64,000 bases of DNA from Yarrowia lipolytica (taxonomy: Eukaryota > Ascomycota > Dipodascomycetes > Dipodascales). Position numbers and translations under genes: made by a program. Below the pieces are notes generated by a model. The model did not search any database. It had not been told where the DNA came from and worked only from the letters and a program-made list of their open reading frames with translations. Shown here piece by piece: positions 51,494 through 62,712 of the stretch (positions within the stretch are counted from its first letter, which is position 1; each line of letters begins with the position of its first letter). The stretch spans positions 3,782,001-3,846,000 of the forward strand of contig NC_090774.1 in assembly GCF_001761485.1 (NCBI RefSeq), given 5' to 3'.

Positions 51494-52939
51494 TCAAATG
51501 TAAGAATAGCTATCGACAACATCTCGCCCATTTCGTCGACGACTGCTGGGACTGGAACTGGCCTCTCCACGGAGCTGCGCACCACTCACTCGTCGCGCAT
51601 TCACCACCTGACCACCACCAGTATGGTGCATATTGTTGTTGCCACCATAGTTGAGCGATGGGTTCTGGTAGGCCAGATCGTCCCCAAAGGTGGCACTTCG
51701 AATGTCGGCCACCAGCCCGTAGAACTGGCTGCCAATCTCTCCAATGACCCTCTTGCCCATGCTCATGACGTCATCTCGAGGGGGAAGTCCAGGAGCCGAA
51801 ATCGACGCTCTTCGTCGTTCCATGGGGACATGGGTTCCAGAGGATTGGGTAGAAGAGACTGACGAGGAAGAAGAATGGCTGAGAGCGGGTCGTTGATCCT
51901 GGTGCGAAGCACGTTTGTCACGTTTCATGGTCTCAATCTCACTGTCGTGGTTGTTGGTGTCCGCCTTGAACGTTCTGTGAGCCTTGAGAGTCCCGTTTGA
52001 GTCCCGTCGTGAGTGCTGTTGTTTCTGGGTGCCTGTGACAGTACCACTGTCCTCTTTCACATCTTTCTTGGTCTTGGACTCCTCCTCTTCTTGCTCCTCT
52101 TCCACGGCCAGAGACATGAGCTTTGTCTGGATGGAGTCCAACAGCGACGACTCCTGCGTTCCCTGGGGTTGTTGTCCTTCTCGGTGTGGCATATGCAGCA
52201 TGAGTACGTCCTTGGTCTTGAACTGCTTGAGATCAGCCTCGGCGCTCTCCAACTCTCTCTTGACCTCCAGCAGCTTTTCTCTCAGCTTGGAGACACGCGA
52301 CTCCTTGGTGGCCAGCTGGGACAGGTACTCCATGACCTCCGATCCGGGTCCTCCTGATCCGGCGTTTCGGGATCGTCCCCGTTCCGGGCGGTCTTCTGCT
52401 ACAGCCACCTGGGTCACCTGTGGCTGCTGGGGAGGTGGTGACTTTGTCGATGTCGTTCGGGATGCAGATAAGGTCCGAAGACCCGAGCCTGATGGCGTAG
52501 GCGAGTGATTGGCTCCTGTGTACGTGTCCAGATGTTGGGGACGAGTAGGCGGCGAGTCTCCGGGGCCGATAACGTCAGGCGACGGGGCCACAGGAAGAGT
52601 GAAGCTCATGCTGATACGTTTTCGGCCGGTACTGGGCGGTGCAAGGCCTGAGCTTTCGTCCGACGACTGCGAGAAGGACGAAAGCGCCCGTGTGCGTGCG
52701 GTGGGCGTGCTGGACTGCACCACAGTCGCTTGTGTCGCCGGGTTGAAGCCCGGGCCTTGGATCAGAGGCGGCGTCTGTGTCTGTGTGCGTTCATTGGGGT
52801 TGGAGTTGACCACGGGCAGAAGCGAGGATCGCGGGGACCGCAGCGATTTGGGAGCCGGTGACACTGGCGACTTGATGGGCGCAAGTTCGAGTTCGGTTTC
52901 GTCTTCCGACGATGTGGCGTCGTGTTTCTCTGCGGACAT
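51494..52939 (-). CDS. Ser-rich coiled-coil protein (possibly Tda11-like), 481 residues
   Basis: Mostly low complexity (Ser, Pro, Thr), probably disordered and phosphorylated. One conserved-looking segment lies at about 200-245: SEVMEYLSQLATKESRVSKL, REKLLEVKRELESAEADLKQ, a short coiled coil. A charged Glu/Lys run follows, and near the C-terminus there is VMSMGKRVIGEIGSQFYGLV, which could be an amphipathic helix. The plan resembles fungal Tda11-type proteins, but this is a weak guess. No catalytic motif is seen. Confidence 0.6.
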   Translation of the reverse strand: MSAEKHDATSSEDETELELAPIKSPVSPAPKSLRSPRSSLLPVVNSNPNERTQTQTPPLIQGPGFNPATQATVVQSSTPTARTRALSSFSQSSDESSGLAPPSTGRKRISMSFTLPVAPSPDVIGPGDSPPTRPQHLDTYTGANHSPTPSGSGLRTLSASRTTSTKSPPPQQPQVTQVAVAEDRPERGRSRNAGSGGPGSEVMEYLSQLATKESRVSKLREKLLEVKRELESAEADLKQFKTKDVLMLHMPHREGQQPQGTQESSLLDSIQTKLMSLAVEEEQEEEESKTKKDVKEDSGTVTGTQKQQHSRRDSNGTLKAHRTFKADTNNHDSEIETMKRDKRASHQDQRPALSHSSSSSVSSTQSSGTHVPMERRRASISAPGLPPRDDVMSMGKRVIGEIGSQFYGLVADIRSATFGDDLAYQNPSLNYGGNNNMHHTGGGQVVNARRVSGAQLRGEASSSPSSRRRNGRDVVDSYSYI

Positions 52940-54782
52940 TGTCGTGGCTGGGCTGTGTCGTCTGACGTCTGGTGTGAGAGACGATGACCTCCTGTTGGCT
53001 CGTGTCGGCTCGTGTCGGGTGGTGTAGTGGTCTGTTTTCTTTGTTATGACGTTAGGATTTGAGCACTAACGTCGTTGCGGTGGCTTCGGGGGGACGTGCA
53101 AGCGTTTTGCCGAGTCGTGTTTGTGTGCTATCGCTAGACACCAACGGGTTGTGATTTTTGTGCTTCCCTTTTGCTATCACCCTGTGGTTGCAAGGTCAGC
53201 TTTAGTGATAAACCTGAAGTGACCTCGAATATGCACTTCCCACGTTATATTAAGCTATGCAAGTGCGAAGGGGGACGCGAGCCAGTGGAAGATGTGAGCT
53301 CAGCAAGAGCATAAGCAGAGACGATCACAAGGCCGGTTGTTGACCGATAAGAACTTTTTTCGGTCGCGTCAATTAAAACGGTCACGTGGCCTCAGAATAA
53401 TAATATTTATTACGCGTATTACCAGCATGCCGTATGTACGATACTGGTTGCATGTGTTGTTGGATGGTGGCGTTGTCGAAGCTTAGTACCAAACCTACAA
53501 GTAATGAGACAAGTAATTAAACGAACTACCAGTATGTACCAGAGCCCAGGTTGGCTGCGGTATCCGCAGTTATAGTACACACAAGACTAGCCAAGGGAAT
53601 GTGGGCAGGTGGTGGCAGTGGTGGCAGTGGTGATCGACTGTCTGTTGACTTATTAAGCAATCCTTCCCTCCAGGCATGAATGTTCCCCATGTACGCACGC
53701 ATTTGCCGTTTTGGATTGGATGATATCCCGCCTCTTCACAGCACACCAGGGTCACGACAATGGCGCCAAACCCGCTTGTTACTTGTAGCTGGATTAAAGG
53801 GATATAATTAACATAATTAGCGTCGGTTCAGTGACTAATAAAACAAAGCGGGTTAATATAACACGTGGTGTATGCAAGGAGGCAGGGGGACGTGTGATGT
53901 GGAAGATCCACTCGTACAAAGTATTTTACAACATTTACTTAACATTATACTTACTTGGCACTTACACCTCTGTTGAGCGAATACAGGTACACTATGGTGA
54001 GAGATGGATATACAAAAACGTACTTCGAATGCCACCCTCGGCTCACCGTGATTAAAAAATCCCAACCATCTCTTTTATGTCTTATTAGTCACTTCGGAAG
54101 TTTTGCAAACCTCGCTTTTGGCACAGTGATCTTCTTAGCCACACACTCCTATCGCTATCTCAATTTTATGACTGCTGCTACTGACGGACTTTAACTGATT
54201 AGTTATCGTTACTACAGGTACTGTACCTTACAGTAACCCCATAGACACAACCTCTGTACGGCTTGATGCTGGTAATAACAGGGGCAGGCTTGAAGCTCTG
54301 CCTACTGTGTGGGACAACTGATAGCTACCGTACAAGCACGAGCACGATACGTCCATCTAAGACTGCCTCAAGTGGCGTCTATCATACTTCAAGATCTTTC
54401 TATATCCCCGAAATTGCAATTACAAAACATTGACGTGATCACGGCATGTACAAGTGTACCTTCTCCGGATGGGTTCACGATCACCGAGACCCGCTTAACT
54501 CCGAAAAAAACAATACGAGCTCTCATCATTTGTAATGCGCACGAAGCTCAAAGCCAATCTGATATGATGAACTTTTGGTCACGAGTCCACACCTCTTACT
54601 AATCATCTCTACTGTGACCTCTTTTTTTTTGTAGATCCATTCATTATTTATTTACTGGTACAACGGTTCAGTGCGTACTACAAGGTATCTACATGGTCTA
54701 CATCAATCTGCTGTTCCTGTATCCGAAGAAATGCACTGTTAAATATATAAATTGGGGTTTTGTTGCCGGGTGATTGTGGCAT
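52940..54782. other. Gene-poor interval, 1.8 kb
   Basis: No gene with support. Short ORFs at 53831-54194 and 54309-54602 have random composition. CACGTG at 53383-53388; a T-run at 54622-54631. Confidence 0.45.
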
Positions 54783-56885
54783 TTACTCATCAATCTTGGG
54801 AGGATGAAGAGCATTGGCGATATCGCTGTGATATCCGCCCTTTTCGGTGATCATGCCCCGCATGGCCTTGTTTCGCTCCACCAGCTCGCACATGTATTCG
54901 TACACAATCGATAGTAGAATCGACTTGGACTTGGTTCCAGTATCCTTGTCCTTGTCCGAGTCCTTGGGCATACGTCCTCGATGACCATGGCGTCGCTTGC
55001 CCTTCTCATCGCTGTTTGCAGCCAGACGAGGCACCAGGCCGCACATTTCCTCAAACTCCTGCTTGATGAGATCCCGCCGTCGCTTTTCGGAAGAGATGTG
55101 GTTCATACGTTTCTGGTCCTCCGTGAGGTTGGGAGATCCCGGAGTAGGCGATGCAGACATATTCTGCTCAGTCTTGACCTGCGGTTGCTGCTGCTGCTGC
55201 TGGTTGTGCTGAGGATGATGCGAAGGAGGGTTGTGTTGACTATGCATTTGCTGCTGCTGCTGCTGGTACGAGTCTGCTAGAGCATCCTTGTCGGGGAACA
55301 ACATGCTAGGGTTGGAGTTCATGTGCAAACCCGCCTGAGAGACGGTACTCATGGACACCTCGCCATCCATGCCGTCGCCAAAGTGCATTCGTGCCTGGAA
55401 GTGCTGCTGTGTATGGTGAGGGTGGTGCATCTGATGCTGCTGCTGTTGCTGCTGTTGTTGGATATGCTGATTTTGTGATTGTTGGTGATGTTGTTGCTGC
55501 TGTTGCTGGTGGAGATGCTGCTGTTGCTGTTGTTGTTGCATATGATACATCTGCTCAGCATGTGGGACGGGAGCATAGATATCGTGTGGCACGTTCGAGT
55601 TCATGCTTGCAGCCATGTTGTCCGACTTTCGTCGCTTGAGCATGAAGATGTTCTGGTCCGTCACGCCCTGGCTCATCTGTGCAGCTGCAACCACCAGCTT
55701 GGGGTTGACTACACCCTCCAGACCGGTCACCATGCGTTGTGGCTGCATGTGCATGTGCCCGTGTCCCTCGTGGACGGCAGGGGGCAGCTCGTCGAAGCCC
55801 CGCACCTTTTTGAGGGCTGGGGTGCCGCTGTTGGGCTGGAAGCTGGAGCCTCCAAATGCAGGGTCTGAGCCGAAATGAAGGCCCATGGGTGCGGACGACG
55901 CCGCTGACGTGCCCGACGACACGGGGGAGGGTCCCGACGTTTGTGGCGAGGGACGTGTGGTTGTGACTGACGACCCCGTCACGCTGTTGTTGTGTAGCGA
56001 CGAGGGCTGTGATAACGATGAGCGGCTTTCTTTGTGTTTTAGCTGTCCGTAGCCCTGTGTTTCAGCCATGGCGAGCGCCTGGGCCCGCGAGTCGCTCTGA
56101 GCATAGTCGTTGTGGTTGGGGCTGAGATACTCCTTCGACTCGTGTTTCAGTAGGCGTTCGTGGATGTTAACTGCGTCGGGGGAATTGGCAGCGAGCAAAT
56201 CGAGACCGGGAGAGTTGCCAAACTTGGTGAACTTGTCGGTTCGTGGCTTATGCGAGTCGTTGGGGCCCCAGGGTTTCGATTCGGGCCACTTGGGCAGGGC
56301 ATCAGAGAGATTGGGCTCGAAGATGAAGTTAGGATCCAGAGCCACGTTGTCGAGGAAGGACGAGAAAGCGGACTCCTCCTCTGCGTTGAACAGCGGAATA
56401 CCATCCATGCCGTCGCCGGGGCCCATCCCCATGGTGGGCGACAGGTTGAGGAAGGCGGAGTCAAAGTCGGTGGGGTAGTTGTCGACATCGAAGGGGTCGT
56501 CTGATTTGGTTACAGGGGCGGCGTTGTGTTTAGGGGTGGTGACATGGCTGCTACTGTTGTTGTTGTTGTTGTTGTCGTGGGACATCTGGGCCTGTGCCTG
56601 TGCGGGTTCCTTCATCATGAAAACGGTCGACGGAGACTGCACCGAGACAGGGGATAACGCACTCATCATTGTGCCTGAGGTGGCGGAGAAAGACACACCA
56701 GGCTTTATATTTGTGTGGGTTGTTGCGTGGTACGGAAAGTCGTCTTCTTCGGAGGCGGAGAGATCGGAGTCTGCCGTGTGGAATAGCGACAGTGACGACG
56801 AGGCGGTGGACTGGGTTGAAACAGAGGACGACGGGGACGGAGTGGTGATGAAGACTTGTTTCTCCTGTGGGTGGGAAAGGTGCAT
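54783..56885 (-). CDS. YAS2: bHLH transcription factor, probably alkane-response factor Yas2
   Basis: The product has 700 residues from ATG 56885 (MHLSHPQEKQVFITTPSPSS); the frame runs ten codons further only from a TTG. The first 470 residues are Ser/Asn/Thr-rich and disordered. Gln/His tracts occupy about 450-570. A bHLH domain at about 589-675 has the basic region NHISSEKRRRDLIKQEFEEM with the His-Glu-Arg contacts for E-box DNA, and helix 2 ILLSIVYEYMCELVERN. The loop between helices is unusually long and basic. In Yarrowia, Yas1 and Yas2 are paired bHLH factors that activate P450 genes on alkanes. I name this Yas2 from memory of its plan and likely map position near TGL1; another bHLH paralogue is possible. 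Confidence 0.7.
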   Translation of the reverse strand: MHLSHPQEKQVFITTPSPSSSVSTQSTASSSLSLFHTADSDLSASEEDDFPYHATTHTNIKPGVSFSATSGTMMSALSPVSVQSPSTVFMMKEPAQAQAQMSHDNNNNNNSSSHVTTPKHNAAPVTKSDDPFDVDNYPTDFDSAFLNLSPTMGMGPGDGMDGIPLFNAEEESAFSSFLDNVALDPNFIFEPNLSDALPKWPESKPWGPNDSHKPRTDKFTKFGNSPGLDLLAANSPDAVNIHERLLKHESKEYLSPNHNDYAQSDSRAQALAMAETQGYGQLKHKESRSSLSQPSSLHNNSVTGSSVTTTRPSPQTSGPSPVSSGTSAASSAPMGLHFGSDPAFGGSSFQPNSGTPALKKVRGFDELPPAVHEGHGHMHMQPQRMVTGLEGVVNPKLVVAAAQMSQGVTDQNIFMLKRRKSDNMAASMNSNVPHDIYAPVPHAEQMYHMQQQQQQQHLHQQQQQQHHQQSQNQHIQQQQQQQQHQMHHPHHTQQHFQARMHFGDGMDGEVSMSTVSQAGLHMNSNPSMLFPDKDALADSYQQQQQQMHSQHNPPSHHPQHNQQQQQQPQVKTEQNMSASPTPGSPNLTEDQKRMNHISSEKRRRDLIKQEFEEMCGLVPRLAANSDEKGKRRHGHRGRMPKDSDKDKDTGTKSKSILLSIVYEYMCELVERNKAMRGMITEKGGYHSDIANALHPPKIDE
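55185..55540 (-). repeat. CAG/CAA tracts encoding polyglutamine
   Basis: On the plus strand these are CTG/TTG runs: 55185-55203, 55251-55265 and mixed CTG/TTG/GTG units over about 55431-55540. They encode Gln and Gln/His runs in the bHLH protein. In-frame triplet repeats like these often differ in length between strains. Confidence 0.85.
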
Positions 56886-57302
56886 GGTGAGAGCGTGTTT
56901 GCAAGTTAAGGGCAACTACCCCAAGACAAAGTCAAAAGGATAAATGACAAAAGGTTTTACTTTTGGGACAAGGGATGCGACAGGCCTGAATCTGCCTAAG
57001 CTACAGTAGTGGCAAAGTGGGGGGGGGGAGAGGGAGGGAGCGAGGTGAAAAGGTGGAAAAGAATAAAGCGGGTATTTGACCGTATTGTTGAGATATGCGG
57101 GGTGATGGGGGAACCGTCGGATGAGGGAACTGTGTTAGAATTGCCAGATGCGGAGGAGTGGCCAAACAACTGCCAATGTTGTCTTCCGTCCACAGACTAA
57201 GTTGAACAACTGGGTCATTCGCCTGTTCCTGATATGTGCGTATATGCTTGCCTAGCCCATGTGACTCTGCTCTCAGTTGTTGAAAATGAGTAAAAAAAAT
57301 TA

Positions 57303-57675
57303 AAAAGAACAGGCGGAAGAGGCTGACTCGGACTTGTCGGACATAACGGAGATCGGAGATCGGTCGAGCGCGTGGCAGCAGTTGTCCAAACATGGTGTCA
57401 TTTGGAAGACCCGTAAATGTGCCTCATCTGTTAGCCACTTGAGCTCCATTGTGAAACGTATATCCCATGCTCCACCTTCCAAGTCTAGCGGTCCTGCTGG
57501 TGATGACCGCGCTATCAAGGTCGAATCGGCTTGCTGCTCAATTACTCCGTGGCCTCCTTCACATGTATGTTATCGTATCCGCTTCCATTTCGTTTTCACG
57601 CTCACTCACTTTTTTTGCCGTGACGTAGTTGTCTCGACCAGAAGTGCCAAAACCTGGGGTCAACCGTTAATATAA
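57303..57675 (+). other. Coding-like orphan open stretch
   Basis: After TAA 57300-57302 the plus strand is open for 123 codons without an ATG. The first 80 codons look protein-like (EQAEEADSDLSDITEIGDRS, SSIVKRISHAPPSKS). A GTATGT at 57564 and a CGTAG ending at 57629 could bound an intron of 66 nt, after which the frame reads LSRPEVPKPGVNR-stop. The missing start suggests an unseen first exon or a relic. Confidence 0.3.
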
Positions 57676-58577
57676 ACGGATTCGAAAACAACCCTACTAC
57701 AAGAGATTTCGCCTGCCTCCCCCCAAACCCTCTCTCCCTGCTATCGATGACCCCGCTATAGTCTCAGGGACCTCCATGGAGAAACACTATCTACTTAGCT
57801 GTCTGTACTTGAACTTGTCCGTTGTATGGAGAGAGAGAACCAGGGCCCACCTTGCCCTCCTTCGTGATGCGCATACGCATGCACAAGGTTCTGCTGCACT
57901 GAGAGCTTATTTACCGTCTTCCTTTTTCTCTTGTCAATTTCGCTCAACTTAGACTCGTTTCAAAGCTTATCCCAGAGCTTAAGCCTCCCTAAAGGAGCGT
58001 TCCCGCTGAGCCCCCAGTCCATTCCATGGCGGGAAAGCTCTGAACCAGCGGCTATGCACCAGGCTAGTCGTCGCGCAGTCCCACAACACTGTTGGGGGGT
58101 ATTTGCAACTGGACTTGTGTCGCATGCACGTCTATAACCTCTTGTACTCTTGTACGGGGCGTCTTTGATTCTGACGTCTTGTGCCCCGCTATTTTGTTTT
58201 TTTCACTTTTTGCTTTTTCTTCTCCGCAATTTGGTTGCAGTTTTTCAAATATCTCCGGTTAAGGTCTTAACAAAAGCAAGTTTGCAGAAGCCGAAATCTA
58301 CAACCGGCGAAAAATGACCTTATCCTTGTAATTATCGTACAACTGGGAAGTACATAAGCATGGAAGCCTGTGTCGGGCGCAGGTTTGGACGCAGCCAGAC
58401 TCTTTATGGGGATTGCAGGAAAATGTCAGTTGAGACTCCCACTTGTGACCCCCCCCCACATTTGTGTCTCTCGTTGTGACCTTCCCCCCCGCCATCCCTC
58501 TATGCTTAGTTGGTGTGCCCCACCATCTGCCACCTTGTGTAACTTGCTAATTTCTGTACCCCGCCATGACGCTGTAA

Positions 58578-58638
58578 TGTTACACCCCACGTTCGAGAGT
58601 GGCTATGAAAGGAATATTCTACGGCGGGGAGTGTAACA
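58578..58638. repeat. 61-nt segment with 8-bp inverted ends
   Basis: TGTTACAC at 58578-58585 is answered by GTGTAACA at 58631-58638, with CCC and GGGG runs just inside. The TG...CA ends recall a mobile-element terminus, but the piece is very short and no flanking duplication is evident. A plain hairpin is as likely. Confidence 0.35.
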
Positions 58639-60984
58639 GAAATTTGAGATGATATCAGACTCGATATTATCGAAACAGCTGATACGTGCGCAATACAGCA
58701 GAAGTACGAGTACGGTGCCTGTAGAAGTACCGATGTTAAACCGAAAGTACAAGGTAAGTCATATTTACTGTGATGTTGTGGCTATCGTACTGGTACTCGT
58801 TGTTTTTGCGGTGTGTCAAAGTTCGGACCTCTCACTTCGTGTTGAGCCCTGATCGGTGATCGATCTGTACATCCATCATCGCGGGTCAATTTGGGACGAA
58901 TACAGCGTCCAAGGTCTCATAAACGATGCTTGCTCGAAACGTCGATACAGTTGTGTTTCACCACGGCCACAAGTTGTGCTGTTTTTCGTCGGTTGCTGCA
59001 GTAAGACGTTGAGGTCTCAGTCAGACGACTGCGGAAGTTTCCGGAGCTGGATGTGCAGCGACTTCCGTCATTTCCCCCTCAAAAACTCCAATGTTGTTGT
59101 CTCTCTCGACTCATTTGCTGTCTGAATACCCCCCACTCCCCACTCACTGACAGCGAGACAGCGAGACGGCCAAATTAACCCATAAATGAACACTTGTGCC
59201 ACAACTATAGATGCAAACGTAGTGCTTGTACCGGTACCTACTCGCAGCCTAATCGGAGGAGTCATAAGCAGCAATTATACAACCCATTGAGATTTTGTGG
59301 GTACGGAGAACTCCGGTCTAATTACGGCGAATCGTTTTCGTATGAGGCAAGTGCCTGACTTCCTACGGTACAAGTACCCCTTTCGAGATTATGCTGATGG
59401 CTGTCATTTCTCAGTCGTGAAATAACTTGCTTGTTTGACGGTTTGGCCACCGACTGCATCGTTTGTCTGCCGCCCCATTGGTGAACCTTATTTCGTATAA
59501 GCGAAAAGTCTAAAAAGAAGGACCTCATGCACTGCAAAGACAAAGAAACCCAAATGGACAAGGACATTATCGGAAGTCGACACACTTTTTGTCACTCAGG
59601 GTAGCCGTCTGATCTACAGTAACAATAATTAAACTACCTCCTCTGCAACTAACTGAGGGGCACGAAGACAGTTATTTATGCCATTCTTGAGCGTTCCGAA
59701 ATGCACACGATCACAGCATGCCATCTGTGTAGTGCTGGTACTGATATTGACGCAGATAACTGATTCTCCTGAACGACCACTTGTCTATATATTGCCTCCT
59801 CCCCACGCCCCGCAAATGCCCCTGTTACCCCGCTGATAAGCGGCCTTGCCTATATGCCGCCATGCACGAAGTATCGGGGCACAGTAGAAAAAACCTTGCT
59901 GCACACCTGTGAGTACCCACCGTTGACCGTTGTTTGAAAATGGACAGGGGGTTGGGTGGCAAAGTTAGGGTGGGAGGCGAGGACGCCAATAGTAGAATTG
60001 GGGCCATCTTCTGTCAGCCGGAAGCTATACCACATGTCTCTTAGCTCCGTCGTATTCACCGTTTATCCCACCAAGTTAGGGTGCATGAAGGCATAATTTC
60101 TTTTGAGACCCCGCTTTAGAATCGTAAACAGGTCACCAAAATTAAGTTTTCCGGAAGAGTTGTTCGAGTCGGGAATCTCTGAAATGCTAAAAGGAGGGGT
60201 CATGTGATGCGACGTGGCGGCTTTGTAACACACTACAGAACCGTTGGCTCGTTTCGTATCGCATGTACATAAGCGAAAGTGCTACTTTTAGAACCATCGC
60301 CCAGGAGTCCTCGGCTCGTTTTCACATGTAAGACAGTTGCCGAACGCTTGCCGAACGCTCAGGCCGAACACTGGGGATGGTTTGGATGGATGGATGGGTT
60401 CAAAATTAAAAATCCAGGCACAAAAATGGGCTGAAGGCAAACACACATTTGCTCAATAAACCTGCTCTGAATGCCACTACAGCATACATACCTCCTCGTA
60501 AAAGGTTCATAGCTGCCGGTCGTAGTGCTGCAACAACATCTCAATTCCAGGCTTGTACCTCTTGTATAGATGCGCAGCTGCAGGTGGACGAGATGGGGAA
60601 TGCAGCAGGGACTCCGAAGGTTAAGTATGGGTGCACGGTTCAGAACGATGGTTTGCTTGGAATGTTCTGGGTATCAAATGGGCTCAAACGGGCTACTGTA
60701 GAAACCAACGGGTGTTGCGTTACGTCACCCTATGTACAGTTATGTTCAGGTCGTTGAAACTTCGCTTAACAGTCATTGGTGATGAGACTGAATGTTTTGT
60801 TTTAGAGACGATGCAAGAGCGACAGGATACATACGAGCTAGCAGCTCCCCACAAGCTACAGTACGAGTCTGTAAATAAAAATGCTATATTGATGTTATGG
60901 AATGAACTTGCTACAAGTACAATTTCACTAATCTTCTACGAGTTCCCGTAGAGATAGCCTTCCGGGGGCCCTGGAAGGCAAACA

Positions 60985-62346
60985 CTACTTCTTGTGGACG
61001 TCACGGTTTCTGAAAGTAACTCGGGAAAAGTAAAACGACTTTTCGTTTTTCGTTGACAGCGGCAGCTCCTCCAGCTCCTCTTCGTCATCCTCAACCACCC
61101 GAGTACTTGACAGCTTTTCCCACTTCATCTTTCTCCATTGGGTTCCACACCGTTCCAGATCTGTACCTTCATCAAACGCCTTCTTGCTCAAGGCTGGACC
61201 CAGTCTGAGATAGTACTTGACAATGGTGGATCCTGGAATCTCAACTAGGGCAATAGCTGAGTGGTTGTTGGGGTTCGTACCTGGATCGGGCATGATCTTG
61301 TACGTGGCCCATGCACCTGTATCTTCTGGATTACCCTTTCGTCTTGATCTGCGAGTCTGGGGAATATCCTGTCCAAAGGTGTAGACCACTTCTTCTGGGT
61401 GGGTTGTCTTTTGCATCACAAAACACTTGCCTCCAGGGAAGAACCGAATATATCTGTAGTACTCCACCAAAATCATAGGTGTGTTCCATGCTTGAGTCAT
61501 GTTTGAGGTACCTCCAGGCCGAATATATGAACATTTGGCGATATAGACTCCATCGTATCGTAACCGCGGCCGCGTGAGATACATATAATGCCATGACGAG
61601 GCGTAGAGGGTATCACAAATGTGCTGTTCTGGGTCTGTGAGGGAAACCATTGCCAGTTGTCGACTCAGCTCCTGTTCTTCTGTGTCGTCCTCCCCCGTCT
61701 CTTGACCACCACTCAAGAGCCACTGTCGATATTCCTCACTCATGACCTGGTCTGGAAAGCTCAGCATGCTCAGTTGCTGCCAGATGCGTTCGGTTTTGGC
61801 TAAATCATACACCCGCTTACAAGTAGCCGAAAAATGCACAAAGTCCAGCGTGTTTTGGATCGCCAGATGTTCTAAAATGTCAATGATAATCTCCGACGGC
61901 GCCTCCAGCAGAAAACAGGGTCCATCAGGCTCCTGTTCCTCTTCCGCGTCCTCAGCATCGTTCTGGTCAGCATATCCTGTAGTCAATCCAGCAGGTGTCT
62001 TGTACTTTAACCTCGACCGGTAAAGCAAATCGACCCGGTCATGGATCTTGAAACTCCGTGAATACTCCTGGAGGGCGTCGTTGAGCTTGCCTTGGGCCTC
62101 CAGGTCTGCAGCTCTGGCAAAAACCTCCAGAGCGCGCTCCTCCCGATCTCTCAGCTCTTCGGCAGACTCAGAACCCGAGTGTGTAGTCGTATTTTGCTTG
62201 GCACGCTCAACCGACTTGGCCACTCGCGTCTGGAAGCTGCCGGACGGGTGTGCCAGGTTGAGGTTGGTCATTGTTGTGACGTCAAAGGCTGTGGCTGTCA
62301 GTAACGGATCGAAGTCGTGATGTGTAAAATAGTGTTTAATAAACAT
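60985..62346 (-). CDS. HRT3: F-box protein of the Hrt3/FBXO9 family
   Basis: The product has 453 residues from the first ATG (62346); ATG 62271 (MTNLNLAHPSGSFQTRVAKS) may be the true start. An N-terminal TPR/MIT-like helical pair, ALEVFARAADLEAQGKLNDALQEYSRSF, precedes the F-box at about 150-195 (LEAPSEIIIDILEHLAIQNT). The Hrt3/FBXO9 C-terminal domain follows, with YDGVYIAKCSYIRPGGTSNM, WNTPMILVEYYRYIRFFPGG and WKKMKW-like WRKMKWEKLSS. Hrt3 is an SCF adaptor; its mammalian relative FBXO9 degrades Tel2/Tti1 on growth-factor withdrawal. Substrate here is unknown. Confidence 0.85.
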   Translation of the reverse strand: MFIKHYFTHHDFDPLLTATAFDVTTMTNLNLAHPSGSFQTRVAKSVERAKQNTTTHSGSESAEELRDREERALEVFARAADLEAQGKLNDALQEYSRSFKIHDRVDLLYRSRLKYKTPAGLTTGYADQNDAEDAEEEQEPDGPCFLLEAPSEIIIDILEHLAIQNTLDFVHFSATCKRVYDLAKTERIWQQLSMLSFPDQVMSEEYRQWLLSGGQETGEDDTEEQELSRQLAMVSLTDPEQHICDTLYASSWHYMYLTRPRLRYDGVYIAKCSYIRPGGTSNMTQAWNTPMILVEYYRYIRFFPGGKCFVMQKTTHPEEVVYTFGQDIPQTRRSRRKGNPEDTGAWATYKIMPDPGTNPNNHSAIALVEIPGSTIVKYYLRLGPALSKKAFDEGTDLERCGTQWRKMKWEKLSSTRVVEDDEEELEELPLSTKNEKSFYFSRVTFRNRDVHKK

Positions 62347-62712
62347 TTCTGGGGTTTGAACTGCCGACTATTTACTTAATAGGGTAGGTAGGGTTAGGGG
62401 CTGTTTCTGAGCGTTGCAATCGATATGTAATTGACAGAGATGATGAACAGGTGGTTTTGGTCTGTCTGATAGATTGAATTGCACTAGAATCGACAGGTGC
62501 AAATGTTGAAATACACGCCATTCAAGCATGTCAGACATACGCTTATATATAGGTATCTCCACCTGCCTAAATTCCTTGTGCTCTCAAAAAATAAGCTCTC
62601 TGAAAATGCGGAGAGAGAGGGAGACTGTGGGGAAAAGGCACTAATTATTCTCTCTCACATACATCATATCCGCCTTACACTGAGCAGGAATGCACCTTAC
62701 TACGCTTCAGAT
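62347..62712. other. Divergent intergenic region
   Basis: About 370 bp with a TATATATAG at 62543-62551. The upstream ATG 62503 is in frame with the small ORF downstream, but it lies before this TATA box. Confidence 0.4.

Larger units (their letters stand above)
56886..60984. other. Long gene-free region, 4.1 kb, upstream of the bHLH gene
   Basis: The longest stretch in the window without a recognised gene. It contains a G-run (57020-57030), a coding-like open stretch (57303-57675), C-runs (58448-58490), a short inverted repeat (58578-58638) and scattered GTAC palindromes. ORFs at 58370-60951 have no supporting features. It may be an extended promoter of the bHLH gene, or hold RNA genes I cannot see. 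Confidence 0.5.
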
